Source: Streptomyces griseoincarnatus
GTDB lineage: Bacteria > Actinomycetota > Actinomycetes > Streptomycetales > Streptomycetaceae
Length of the DNA: 35,434 nt
Assembly: GCA_014649575.1 (NCBI GenBank)
Contig: BMTH01000030.1
Span: forward strand, 1-35,434
Direction: 5' to 3'
The position numbers and the translations under genes are program-made. This document shows positions 24,635-33,560 of this stretch, piece by piece (positions within the stretch are counted from its first letter, which is position 1; the number at the start of each line of letters is the position of its first letter). The notes under the pieces were generated by a model. It was not told the origin of the DNA. It made no database searches and saw only the letters and a list, made by a program, of their open reading frames with translations.

Positions 24635-24993
24635 AACCTCGCACCTGCTGCCTCTGATGACCGAGTGGTTCACGTCGGCGAGTGAAACGGCGTGGCACTG
24701 ACCTTTCCCGTCCCGGAACCATGGACGACGGCTACGTGTCACGATCGCCTTATGAAGCAGACGCCAGGCTTCCTCGTGGCAGGTGAGCGACAGCGGTTCG
24801 TGCTCTCGTAGCCGCGGGACACACCGCCTACGTCGGCTCGTCAGCGCGTCCGAAGAGGACCTGATGGCCATATTACGACTGGGCCCAAAGGCTCTGCGCG
24901 TGCTCCGCAACGCCATGGGGAAGCGCGTGGTGGCCGCAGCTCGAGTCGACGTACTGGAGTTGGGGAGCATGGGCGGCAGACGCATGTTGCGGG

Positions 24994-25105
24994 ATTCCTC
25001 TCGTCCGCTCCCGGCGCGGGCCCCGTCGCCGGCGCCCAGCCAAGCTCCATGCCGACATGGGCTACGACTACGATCACCTGCAAGATTTCTCCGCAAGAGG
25101 GGCAT
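24994..25105 (+). pseudogene. remnant of an IS5-family transposase
   Basis: One frame (24994 onward) reads IPLVRSRRGPRRRRPAKL, then HADMGYDYDHL, and a neighbouring frame continues RFLRKRG. This is the wording around the second catalytic Asp of IS5-type transposases common in Streptomyces (AKLHAD.GYD...LR..LR.RGI). The frame breaks near 25080 and nothing of the N- or C-terminal parts is recognisable, so it is a fragment. It sits in the otherwise gene-free stretch 24515-25382, where I see no other supportable gene. Confidence 0.6.
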
Positions 25106-25382
25106 GCATCCGCCTGATCGTGCCTTGTGCACCTCAAGGCGCGTGAACAGCCGAACTCGCGAGGCGGCTCGGGGGCCGCCTCCAGCGGCACCTGGCGCCC
25201 GTGGCACAGTCCGATGTCAGTGGCTGGCGAAACAATGAGGGCGACGCAGCAGTCCTGGCAGGGCGCCGTATCTGGAACGCGGTTGCCGCAGTCGCAGTCC
25301 AAGGACCTGCCAGTACTGAGGATCCTCACCAGCCGCGCTGGTGTGCACCGTTGCCCCTGCCCAGTAGTGGAGGTTCACCGTC

Positions 25383-27032
25383 GTGGCAAGCGCGCTTGTC
25401 GCCCCCTTCCGTTCCCGTCGTGCGTCCGACCCAGAGGGCAACGACGGCATCTCCGGCGAAACACACCCACAGACCGCAGAGTTCACTTGTCGCGCGGCGG
25501 TGCTGGTCCGTGTCCCTCGTGGCGAGGAGAACATTGCCTGTGAGCTGTGGGAGCGGCACGGCCTGCTGTTCTCCCAGGTGGAGGACGCCGGGCAGGATGA
25601 GGCTGCGAGGATGCTCTACCGCGTGGAGGTGCGCCTGCAGGGAAGCCGCTGGGGTGCGCTGAGTGAAGCTGAGCGCCGTGTCATGACCGCATTGGCGGGC
25701 CGGGTGGGCGCGTACATCGGTGACGCCACGCTGCTGGAACCCGAGGACACGCAAACGGCTGTGAGTACCTGGCATGTGTACCGCAAGACCGACTGGGGAT
25801 CCGGATGGCTGCGGACCTCTGCCGCACGGCTGTGGATCCGGGTGGGGGCAGCGGATGTGCATCGCCGGGTGCGACTGGACGGTCAGGGCACACGGCAGGA
25901 GGCTTTGGCGGCTCTTCACCGGACGCCGGGCCTGGGAGGCGTGGCCTTCAACGACACCCTCCACGACGTGCGGCCAGGAATCGCGCCCGCCCAAGCTCTG
26001 CGCCCGCAGGATCCTGCCCCCTGGCATACCCGGGCCTTCGGGCTTCCCGCCATGACGGTGGCGGTTGCCACGATGCTCTTCGGCTGGGCGCTGGCGGGCC
26101 TTGGTTTGTGGTGGCAGATCGCGCTCGCGTCACTGCTGCCAGCGGCAGCTTGGCGGGTGGGTCCTTGGGTCGCTGACCGAGACCAGCACTCCAGGGCGAT
26201 CACCTGGCTGTGCGGACTTGCCCTTGTCGGCATTATGGGGTTCTGCGGTTACATGGCGCGGGTGCTCTTCACAGCACTCGGAGGCGTGCCGGAGCTGTGG
26301 CGGGTGGGGTTGGCGCTGTGCGGCCTGCCGGTACTGCGGGGTTGCGTGTATGCGGTGCGTCAGAGCTGGTTCTCCCGCAACGTCGCTGCCCTGGTACCGA
26401 TCGCTGTCCTCCCCCTGGCGTGGGTGCTGCCCTGGATGGGGCGGCTGGCCCAGGGCGTCTACCTGACCGTGTGCCTCGGCATTCCTCTCTCGGCTGCCAA
26501 CGTCGATCCTCTCTGGATGTATCTCGCCGGCATGAAACCGGCCGGCCTTTGCGTCATCGCCGCATTGTGCGGGCTGGCCGCGCTCGGCTGGGCCCGGCAC
26601 TTCTACTGGTTCACCGGCTCGAAGTCCTACTGCATCGCCACTGTCGGCACGCTCACCGTGATGATGATGACCACAGCCTTGATCCTGGGTCTGTCTTCCG
26701 CCACCACCGCCGCACAACGCACCGCTGCCCAGGCAGCGGCCGGACATGATCCTTCTGCCTTCTTCGGCATCAACGCCCGGCTGGTCTGCGTGAGCCCACT
26801 CGACGAGGCGAAGACGGCCGTCCAGCCGGGACCGCTGCCCACCGGCCATCCGGTCCTCGCGTTCGATAGCACCGGCGATGAAACCTGGCTATGGGATCCG
26901 CAACGGGCCAAGGACACGGCCAACCCCGCGGAGAAAGCGCTGCGCGTGCGCACCGATCAGATCGCGACCCGGCCCGCTGAGCACGGAACACACCCCTGCC
27001 CCCACGCCCGCGCTGTGGCTCCCGGTTCGTAG
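25383..27032 (+). CDS. multi-pass membrane protein of unknown function
   Basis: 549 aa from a GTG with GGAGG nine bases upstream. The first 220 residues are cytoplasm-like and mixed alpha/beta. From about residue 222 to 440 there are roughly eight hydrophobic segments (for example AMTVAVATMLFGWALAGLGL, then WLCGLALVGIMGFCGYMA, and VGTLTVMMMTTALILGL). A soluble C-terminal tail of about 100 residues follows, with two Cys. No transporter or enzyme motif is recognised. Good codon use, a solid start and length make it a real gene. It stands alone. Confidence 0.7.
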   Translation: MASALVAPFRSRRASDPEGNDGISGETHPQTAEFTCRAAVLVRVPRGEENIACELWERHGLLFSQVEDAGQDEAARMLYRVEVRLQGSRWGALSEAERRVMTALAGRVGAYIGDATLLEPEDTQTAVSTWHVYRKTDWGSGWLRTSAARLWIRVGAADVHRRVRLDGQGTRQEALAALHRTPGLGGVAFNDTLHDVRPGIAPAQALRPQDPAPWHTRAFGLPAMTVAVATMLFGWALAGLGLWWQIALASLLPAAAWRVGPWVADRDQHSRAITWLCGLALVGIMGFCGYMARVLFTALGGVPELWRVGLALCGLPVLRGCVYAVRQSWFSRNVAALVPIAVLPLAWVLPWMGRLAQGVYLTVCLGIPLSAANVDPLWMYLAGMKPAGLCVIAALCGLAALGWARHFYWFTGSKSYCIATVGTLTVMMMTTALILGLSSATTAAQRTAAQAAAGHDPSAFFGINARLVCVSPLDEAKTAVQPGPLPTGHPVLAFDSTGDETWLWDPQRAKDTANPAEKALRVRTDQIATRPAEHGTHPCPHARAVAPGS

Positions 27033-27946
27033 AGCTGGTCCGTGCTCGGGCGGCGAAGGTACCGAGCGATCAAGACCGGTATGGATGAGCAGGGGCCGGC
27101 GCGGCGGGAGCCGTGAGCCGCCAGGTTCTGGCTGGCGTGCCAGCGCTGTTGAGTTCCCGGTGGAGCTGTAAAGGGCAGCGCGGACCGGATCCAGGCCCAG
27201 CAGGTCCTCAAGCTGCGGCCACGGCTCTTGCCTGCCGCCTTCTCGTCCTCCATTCGCCTTCCCCGTGCGTTCCCGCCGGCAGCTCCGCAGGCACTGCCAG
27301 GGCTATGGACCTCGGCTACAGGGTGCCGGACTCCGCGGCGCGGTCGCGCAGGGTCCGCAGGTTGATGCGCATCCCGTGTTCGTCCTCGATGAGCCACTCG
27401 TGTCATGAGAACTGGCCCCTCGACAGGCTGCGCCGAACTGCGCCCTGCTCGAATGCAGGAGCCGTACCATTCCGGTGATGCTTGATGCGCCCCAGAGCAT
27501 CGAGGCAGGCCGGGGCCGTAGGCCATGGCGGCAATGCTCACGGCGGCCTCGTCGCGTCGTCCACACCCACAGGACGCAGCACCCTAACGTCATAGTGCCC
27601 TGCTCCGACAGGACGGCAGGGCCGGGGCGGTCCTGCGCCGCGCGCCCTGGCGAGGGCCGCCCCCAAAGCGTTGCGCTCCATCAGCCCAGCGCCCCCACAC
27701 CGGCAAACGGCCACAACCAGTCACCGCACGACAGGGGCCGGGCCGGTCGCGGCCTGTGCACGGTCGCAGGCCGATGTCTACCCCCCTCTGTTCGAGCCCG
27801 CACAGACGAGACCGGCGAGGCGGCCGTGCGCGGGCCAACGGCGGCGGGCACGGGCCAGGGACACGGCTTGCCTGCGGGCCTGCTCTGGCTGTCAGTATGG
27901 CAACGACGATGAACCGCCCCTGGTTCAGCAAGTGGAGGGCCCCGGG
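27033..27946. other. gene-poor stretch with possible decayed fragment
   Basis: No convincing gene. On the minus strand around 27320-27400 a short frame reads HEWLIEDEHGMRINLRTLRD and ends in a stop, which looks like the C-terminal scrap of a larger protein; the frame is broken just upstream by a TGA. Several overlapping shadow frames fill the rest. Confidence 0.35.
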
Positions 27947-28954
27947 ATGCCGACCTCGATTGCCAGCCGTGCCGCCAAGCTCATGCAAGCCGTGCAGAGC
28001 GGTCCGATCCGCACTCAATGGCACTGGCTGGACTACAACTTCAATCCGAGGACTCCTGGCTTCGTGACGGTGGCAGGGCCCACGGTCATGGCCCTGGCGG
28101 CTGGTGACGCGGTGATGCCGGGCTTTGCTGCAGAGCAGCTCAAGCGGCTCGAGTCGTTCGGCGGGGTCGAAAAGAGCCCAGGCCACTACCAACAGATCCT
28201 GGCCTGGTACTGCGAAGTCCTGGTCGTGGCGCATCTGGCTGCCTACGCCTGGCCCGCTCCGGTGGCCTTCGAGATGGAGCCGACTGCCGGCGACGCAAAG
28301 GTCAACCCGGAGGTCGTCATCAGGCTTGATGGTGCCGGGGCCCTGGGCGTGGAGGTGAAGGCCGCCGACCTGAGTACACATCTGAAACACCGGGCATCGA
28401 ACAGCTGGCAGCTCAATGCACGCACCGCAGTATCTCCGCAATCTCTCGGCAAGGCAGTCACGCTTCCTCGCGACAACCCGGTGAAGGACTTCCTGGTCAG
28501 CGCAGACAACAAGTTCGCGGCCTTCCGCGCATTGGACCCCGACTTCCGGTCGGTGCTCGTCATCGTGTGGGACGACTTCGTCAACGAGCCCCTGACCGCG
28601 TTGACCTCTCCCACATCGGGACTGTTCACTGCGAACTCCTTCCACCGCGTTGACGACCGCGCCGTCGAATATCCGAACGTGGACGCGGTCCTGCTGGTCA
28701 GACACCAGCATCAGGTGGTGGAGGGTTTGGCCGGCAGGCCACTTATCGACGAGCGGGCCCACCTCCTGGACTACGGCCAGCCCGGCAGCTTCCCCCCGCA
28801 CGTGCTGATCACGAACCCGGCAGGGCGACAATTGCCGGGCGAGTTCTTGGCAGCGTTGCACGCTGTTCCGCTCCAGGCGCTAAACGCTGCGGCGGAGTAC
28901 AACCCCGGTGAGATCGTGATGTGGGCCGGCACCGCCGACAGCCCAACAGACTGA
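27947..28954 (+). CDS. possible PD-(D/E)XK nuclease-fold protein
   Basis: 335 aa. The ATG at 27947 is chosen because GGAGG lies 8 bases upstream and the upstream frame is low quality. Residues 121-138 read PEVVIRLDGAGALGVEVK: an acidic residue after Pro (E122), then E136-x-K138 on the next strand, the spacing of a PD-(D/E)XK active site. The rest is mixed alpha/beta with no membrane segment. The family is not recognised; a restriction- or defence-type nuclease is one possibility, but the motif alone is weak evidence. Followed by a strong hairpin and a convergent regulator gene. Confidence 0.6.
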   Translation: MPTSIASRAAKLMQAVQSGPIRTQWHWLDYNFNPRTPGFVTVAGPTVMALAAGDAVMPGFAAEQLKRLESFGGVEKSPGHYQQILAWYCEVLVVAHLAAYAWPAPVAFEMEPTAGDAKVNPEVVIRLDGAGALGVEVKAADLSTHLKHRASNSWQLNARTAVSPQSLGKAVTLPRDNPVKDFLVSADNKFAAFRALDPDFRSVLVIVWDDFVNEPLTALTSPTSGLFTANSFHRVDDRAVEYPNVDAVLLVRHQHQVVEGLAGRPLIDERAHLLDYGQPGSFPPHVLITNPAGRQLPGEFLAALHAVPLQALNAAAEYNPGEIVMWAGTADSPTD

Positions 28955-28968
28955 TTCACTCGACAACT

Positions 28969-28995
28969 CGCAGGGCCCAGGTGACCGGCCCTGCG
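28969..28995. terminator. bidirectional terminator hairpin
   Basis: Perfect 9-bp GC-rich arms CGCAGGGCC and GGCCCTGCG around a 9-nt loop, 14 bp past the stop of the plus-strand gene and between convergent genes. The best terminator candidate in the window. Confidence 0.7.
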
Positions 28996-29144
28996 TCACG
29001 CGGGCCGACACGACAACCACGCCGCCGCAGCCGAGACTCTCAGCGACCGGGGCTGCGGTGACACGCCTACGGAGGCCCTTGGCCCGACGCCGACGCATCT
29101 GGTGCAAGACGGGCTACGGCGCGCCGGCACGCCGGAAACCACCG

Positions 29145-30278
29145 TCATGCTGCGCTCAGAAGTCCACGCAACAGCTCCCGGCTATTCTGCGGCGCTGGGC
29201 TGTCGCGCTGCAGGCCCTCAAGAACATCCGCGTAGGAGCCGGTGTGTTCGGGCTTGTCGAGGTAGACGGCGCCGTCGAGCTGTTCAATGAAGACGACATC
29301 GGGCACATCTGTGTCGCAGAAGCTGAACAGGGTGAAAGGCCCCGTCGCGACCGGATGGCCGCTCGAATTGAACGGCATCACCTGCAGGCAGACATCGGGC
29401 CGCTCGGAAGACTCGATCAGATACTCCAGCTGCCGGCGCATCACGGCGCTGTCGCCGAACGGGCGCCGCAGCGCCCCCTCGTCCACCACGGCATGCAGCA
29501 CGCGGTCACCCTGGGCCTGAAACAGCTCCTGCCGCTTCATCCGCAGCGCCACCCGCCGCTCAATATCGATGTGACTCACCCGCGGCGCGCCCAGGCTGCC
29601 GCACACCACACGCGCGTAGTCCTCCGTCTGCAGCAGAGCAGGCACGCACTGCACGTCGTAGGACCGGATCGTTGACGCAGAAGCCTCCAGCCCCAAAAAG
29701 GTGGAGAACCAACTGGGCAGAACGTCGTAGTACTGCTGCCACCAGCCCGGCGCATTGGCTTCCCTGGCCAACGACAAGAACCCGGTACGCTCCTGAGTAT
29801 CTTCCACGCCGTACAGCGTCAGCAGGGCGGCGACGTCCGCTTTCTTGAAGCCGACCCGGCCCAGCTCCATCCGGCTGATCTTCGTCTCCGAGAGGCCCAC
29901 AGCCGCAGCAGCCGCCTGGAGAAGCAGCCCGCACTCCAGCCGCAGTTGCCGTAGCTGCGTGCCGAGCTGCAGGCGCCGCACGACCGGATTGGGCCCAGCA
30001 CCCACCACCTCGGAGAGCTCCCCATCACCCTCCCCACCGCCATGGGCCGGAGCCGACCCCCCATGCCCACCGGCGGACACCAGCCCGGACAGCAGTGCTG
30101 CATCCATAAGGTTGGCGCGCCCTGCACCCGAGTCGCCCGCCCTGTCCCGCGCCTCACCGATCCTGCGGATCGCACGGGCCTGGCTTCGGGACGTGCGGGC
30201 ACGCAACTGCTGCGCGCCCGGAGCACCCAGTGAGGAACTCTCCAGCAGGACATCGAAGTTGTGGACGTGCTCACCCAC
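29145..30278 (-). CDS. XRE-family regulator with DUF5753 ligand/partner domain
   Basis: 377 aa from the GTG at 30278, whose GAGGTGG ribosome binding site lies inside the preceding gene and whose start overlaps that gene's stop, so the two are translationally coupled. An XRE helix-turn-helix occupies about 110-165 (LGTQLRQLRLECGLLLQAAAAAVGL.ETKISR.E). The rest matches DUF5753: the LLQTEDYAR stretch, VALRMKRQELF, then LQVMPF. Such proteins are abundant in Streptomyces, often paired with small DUF397 or anti-sigma-like partners and involved in development or antibiotic regulation. The 100-residue N-terminal extension is unusual; an in-frame ATG at 30107 has no ribosome binding site. Confidence 0.82.
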   Translation of the reverse strand: MGEHVHNFDVLLESSSLGAPGAQQLRARTSRSQARAIRRIGEARDRAGDSGAGRANLMDAALLSGLVSAGGHGGSAPAHGGGEGDGELSEVVGAGPNPVVRRLQLGTQLRQLRLECGLLLQAAAAAVGLSETKISRMELGRVGFKKADVAALLTLYGVEDTQERTGFLSLAREANAPGWWQQYYDVLPSWFSTFLGLEASASTIRSYDVQCVPALLQTEDYARVVCGSLGAPRVSHIDIERRVALRMKRQELFQAQGDRVLHAVVDEGALRRPFGDSAVMRRQLEYLIESSERPDVCLQVMPFNSSGHPVATGPFTLFSFCDTDVPDVVFIEQLDGAVYLDKPEHTGSYADVLEGLQRDSPAPQNSRELLRGLLSAA

Positions 30279-31116
30279 AGCGATCACCACCTCGACGCGA
30301 CTGCGCCTTCTGTCTCCACCGATACAGCAAGCCTTCAACTGCCCGGACCGACGGCTCACCCAAAATCTGACAGATCTCCTGCTGCGTGTAGCCGTCCAGC
30401 AACAGAGCCACCGCCGCCTGCGTCCGCGACTCCCCGATGCACTCCAGCTCCTCCATGACCTGCAGCTTGGCACCCACCTCATCGGCGGCACTCAGCGGAT
30501 GGACCGGATTCTCATACACAGTCTTCTGCCGCTGCACGGCCAGGCGCTGACGCTCCTGGCTGCTGCGGAACCGGCGGAACTCGTTGGGAAAATAGGTCAG
30601 GCAGGCGCCCATGAAGTAGGTCGTGATGCTGGCTCCGCCCTCATAGCTCCAACCACCATCGACCAAGGCCCTTTGCCGGAAGGACGGCAACGACTGAGCC
30701 ACCGTCATCGTCGCCAGCTCCTCGCGGAGATCACTGTCCGACGCCAGCGCTTCAAGATCGAGTTCGTGCGGTCTGAGCCCGTAGCCACGCTCGGCCGCTA
30801 ATCGGAAGATGTATCCGGAGTGCATCCAGCCACGCAGCACCGAAACGCCATAGCGGACCAGCTCCTCCACGAAGTGCTCATACTGCCGTCCCTGAAAGCC
30901 CTGACGGGCCAGCACCAGCACCAGCTGCCGGTCCCTCAGCCTCCGGTCAACGCTGCGCTGCAGTCGCCGGCTCGCCCGTCCAAACCGTGCATCCATGCGG
31001 AGCAGATCACCCTGAGACACCGGCGCGCTGAAATCGCGTTTCTCGCGCTGCTCTGGAGGTTGTAGGTCCCGGGCGGACGCGGCGGCGGACTGCCCATCCG
31101 CGACATCGCCCTGCAT
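30271..31116 (-). CDS. sigma-70-like / HTH regulatory protein
   Basis: 281 aa. ATG at 31116 with AAAGGGG nine bases upstream. The C-terminus (about 235-275: QAAVALLLDGYTQQEICQIL.....RAVEGLLYRW) resembles the sigma region 4 helix-turn-helix. The central part (FVEELVRYGVSVLRGWMHSG, then RQRALVDGGW) is reminiscent of a sigma region 2 arrangement in weakly conserved form, with many Trp and Tyr. I infer an ECF-like sigma factor or related DNA-binding protein whose partner is the coupled XRE/DUF5753 gene just downstream. Divergent from the small membrane protein at 31329. Confidence 0.65.
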   Translation of the reverse strand: MQGDVADGQSAAASARDLQPPEQREKRDFSAPVSQGDLLRMDARFGRASRRLQRSVDRRLRDRQLVLVLARQGFQGRQYEHFVEELVRYGVSVLRGWMHSGYIFRLAAERGYGLRPHELDLEALASDSDLREELATMTVAQSLPSFRQRALVDGGWSYEGGASITTYFMGACLTYFPNEFRRFRSSQERQRLAVQRQKTVYENPVHPLSAADEVGAKLQVMEELECIGESRTQAAVALLLDGYTQQEICQILGEPSVRAVEGLLYRWRQKAQSRRGGDRCG

Positions 31117-31328
31117 TCCCTGTCCCCTTTGCTGTCTGCGGCCCGCCCCTACGCGGAAGGGGGGGGCCGCCTTCGTTGCCCCCTTGTAGGTGGCAGACCT
31201 GGCAGCACCCCACGGGTTCTTCTGAAGATTTTTCGCGGGAACCGTGAGAGGAGACGACGCCGTGGGCTGACGGGAGGAGCGCGATGTAGGAGCGGTCGTC
31301 TGACGCTCCAACCAGCAGGAGAAATCCA

Positions 31329-31532
31329 GTGACCTCCGCCCCCACCCCGCCCCAGGACTCCGAACCGTTTTTGACCTTGCACGCAGCCGTCGTACTCGTT
31401 GCGGCCTTCCTCATCGGATCGACCGTGGGCGGCCTGACCTACCTCACCGGCACACTGGCGCCCGGGGCGATTCTGGCGGGTCTCGTTAGCGCAGGAGCCA
31501 GCATCCCCGTACTACGTCACCTCATCCGGTGA
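31329..31532 (+). CDS. small two-helix membrane protein
   Basis: 67 aa. GTG start with AGCAGGAG at good spacing. Two hydrophobic segments, about residues 18-38 and 42-60 (AAVVLVAAFLIGSTVGGLTY and APGAILAGLVSAGASI), with a short loop; inner-membrane hairpin. Similar tiny proteins occur beside XRE regulators in Streptomyces; no function is known to me. Confidence 0.7.
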   Translation: MTSAPTPPQDSEPFLTLHAAVVLVAAFLIGSTVGGLTYLTGTLAPGAILAGLVSAGASIPVLRHLIR

Positions 31533-32285
31533 CAATGAGCGGCGGCCGGGCGCCCGAACACAACGAGCCCACGTGCGCCAGCAGTTGAGGTCCCACATCC
31601 GACGGCAGCTGTAGGCGCTCGAACCTCAACGGCCGCCAAGCGCGCTGCCGCCAACCCCAGGCCTCGAGTACGCGAATGACCCAGGGCGACCGGGACCAAC
31701 CCACCGGTCTCTCTCGGCGAAGCGTCGACGTGAGCTTCCCCGCCCCTCTCAAGTCAGCCGCGTGCCATTGCAGCGCGTGCCGTGGGAGGCTCGGCACATG
31801 CGTCCGCGATCGGAACCGCCTGGGTCGCTCCAGCTCCAGGGCCACAGCGGCCTCGAGGACGACCGGCTCCACAGACATCGAGGTATAAGCAGCCGATCAT
31901 GAAAAGAGGCGGGGCAGCTCGCCGCGCCCGCCCGGGGCCCCTGCGACTACCCCGGCGCGTCCCCCTTTCCGGCCGGACCTGGAAGGGCGGAGCACCCGGC
32001 TGCCCCTCGCCGTTTCGCCGGCCGCGTGAGGTGCTGCGACGCATTGACGGTGTGGGGCACCCGTACAGAGGCACGCACCAGCCAGGCAGCCGGCTGCCGG
32101 AGCCGGCTGGCTTTCGGGCCACTCGGCAAAGGCGGGCCCGCGTGCCCGGCGTGCTTGCTTCGTCACCGAACGCATCAGCGGCTGCTGCAAAACCCGTACG
32201 CCCAGAAGGGGACAGCTGGGGCGTAGAGCCTGCCGTCGCTCCATGCTTGTCAGCACCAGGTGATACACATGCCACTGGCCATCGT
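31533..32285. other. gene-poor stretch, one doubtful minus-strand ORF
   Basis: The minus-strand frame 31878-31522 (118 aa; includes WSRSPWVIRVLEAWGW) is moderately protein-like but has no strong ribosome binding site and overlaps the previous gene end, so I do not call it. Long open frames around 31754-32300 on both strands are Arg/Pro/Gly-rich shadows. Nothing else is recognised. Confidence 0.4.
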
Positions 32286-32310
32286 GAATCAGGCCAGTAG
32301 AATTGATTCT
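32286..32310 (+). promoter_or_regulatory. probable operator over the -10 box of the XRE-ImmA gene
   Basis: GAATCA (32286-32291) and TGATTC (32304-32309) are perfect inverted arms flanking TAGAAT (32298-32303), a good -10 box. A second palindrome AGAAT-TG-ATTCT lies at 32299-32310. The -35 is weak. The GTG start follows 15 bases later. An XRE protein binding here would repress its own gene. Confidence 0.6.
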
Positions 32311-32324
32311 GAAGGAGGTGCTAC

Positions 32325-33521
32325 GTGGATCTCGTGCTTGTGGGGGAGCGGATCCGCTGCGAACGTGAGCGTGCTGGGCTCAATCAGCGCCAGCTCGCCT
32401 CTCGCGCTCAGCTCTCCCAATCGACCTTGACCCGTATCGAAAACGGCGCTCGCGCCACTGTGACGCTCGCTGAGCTGGATCAGCTCGCCGTTGCGCTGGA
32501 CATTCCGGTGCGGCTGCTGACCAGCGGGGATCCGGTGCGCGGCAGGGTACGGATCGCGGCCCGGATCAATGAGGTGGTGGCCGCGGAGCGGGAGGAAGCT
32601 CTTCGGCGCACCCTAGAGGTGCTGGAACTGGATGCCCGGTTGGACAAGCTGGGCCCGGTCGCCATCCGGCATCGGAAGACCGATGGGTCCTTGTCCGTGC
32701 CGGATGAGGGCCTGCCGTGCGAGGAGCAGGGCCGGGTGCTGGCCCAACGGGTGCGGGAACTGCTCCACCTTGGCTGTGCTCCCATCGCCGACGTCGATGA
32801 GCTGATCGAACAGCTCACCGGCGTGGACACGGCGGTTCTGAGGCTCCCGAAAACCACAGAAGGGTTCACCGCCACGGATCCGGAGCGTGACGTCACACTC
32901 ATCGCCGTCCGGGCCTGCGATGTTCCGGAACGGCAGCGTTTTAGCTTTGCGCACGAACTCGGGCATCTGCTGTGGAATGATGGTGCCGAAGTGCATCAAC
33001 TGGACGGGAAAAGGACCCCGGGCGAGAAACGCTGTGACGCTTTTGCCCGCCATCTGCTGGCTCCTGAAGAGGGCATCAAAGCATGGCTTTCCGCGGAAGA
33101 GTTGCCAGAAAATGGCGTCATAGATGAACGCACAGTCGCTCTTCTTGCACGCCATTTCCGGGTCAGTTTTATGGTGACCCTCATCCAGCTCGAATCAATG
33201 TCGCTGATCACAAAGGAGCAGAAAACCGGACTGAAAGGGCCCACCGGAGCTCAACTGGCACAGCAATACGGCTGGGGCCCGGCATATCAGCAGGAGCAGG
33301 AATCCGCCAAGGCGGTTCGGGCACCGCGGCGCATTCTCGAAAGAGCCGTCGAAGCATACCGGCAGAACCACATCGGAGTCCGCGCCCTGGCCATGCTGGA
33401 GGGCAGCAAGCCGGAAGAAGTGGAAGCCCGGCTGAGAGAAGCGGGTATAGTCCCCAATCCTCCAGCCCCCATGCGAGCCGATCTGTCGCGGCTGGTAGCC
33501 CGCGGGCTGGCGAAGGACTAG
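32325..33521 (+). CDS. XRE regulator fused to ImmA/IrrE metallopeptidase
   Basis: 398 aa. GTG start with AAGGAGGTG at ideal spacing. Residues 5-60 are an XRE helix-turn-helix (RCERERAGLNQRQLASRAQLSQ.TLTRIENG). Residues 205-220 carry the zinc-protease motif HELGH (H210, E211, H214) typical of ImmA/IrrE proteins. These cleave a repressor or partner in response to DNA damage or phage. It forms a two-gene unit with the PIN-like gene 39 bp downstream, like toxin-antitoxin or stress modules in which the XRE-protease acts as the regulatory half. Probably autoregulated through the palindrome at 32286-32310. Confidence 0.88.
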   Translation: MDLVLVGERIRCERERAGLNQRQLASRAQLSQSTLTRIENGARATVTLAELDQLAVALDIPVRLLTSGDPVRGRVRIAARINEVVAAEREEALRRTLEVLELDARLDKLGPVAIRHRKTDGSLSVPDEGLPCEEQGRVLAQRVRELLHLGCAPIADVDELIEQLTGVDTAVLRLPKTTEGFTATDPERDVTLIAVRACDVPERQRFSFAHELGHLLWNDGAEVHQLDGKRTPGEKRCDAFARHLLAPEEGIKAWLSAEELPENGVIDERTVALLARHFRVSFMVTLIQLESMSLITKEQKTGLKGPTGAQLAQQYGWGPAYQQEQESAKAVRAPRRILERAVEAYRQNHIGVRALAMLEGSKPEEVEARLREAGIVPNPPAPMRADLSRLVARGLAKD

Positions 33522-33560
33522 TAGAGTGGTCCTGACGGGGGGCTTCGAAGGGGTGGGGGA

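Noticed and set aside
31582..31590. CAGTTGAGG as a possible right-end repeat
   Set aside because: Only about 8 bases of the 20-bp consensus match, it is single, and it points the same way as the left end rather than inverted.
31754..32300. Overlapping long frames on both strands
   Set aside because: Arg/Pro/Gly-rich, no ribosome binding site, no recognisable motif.
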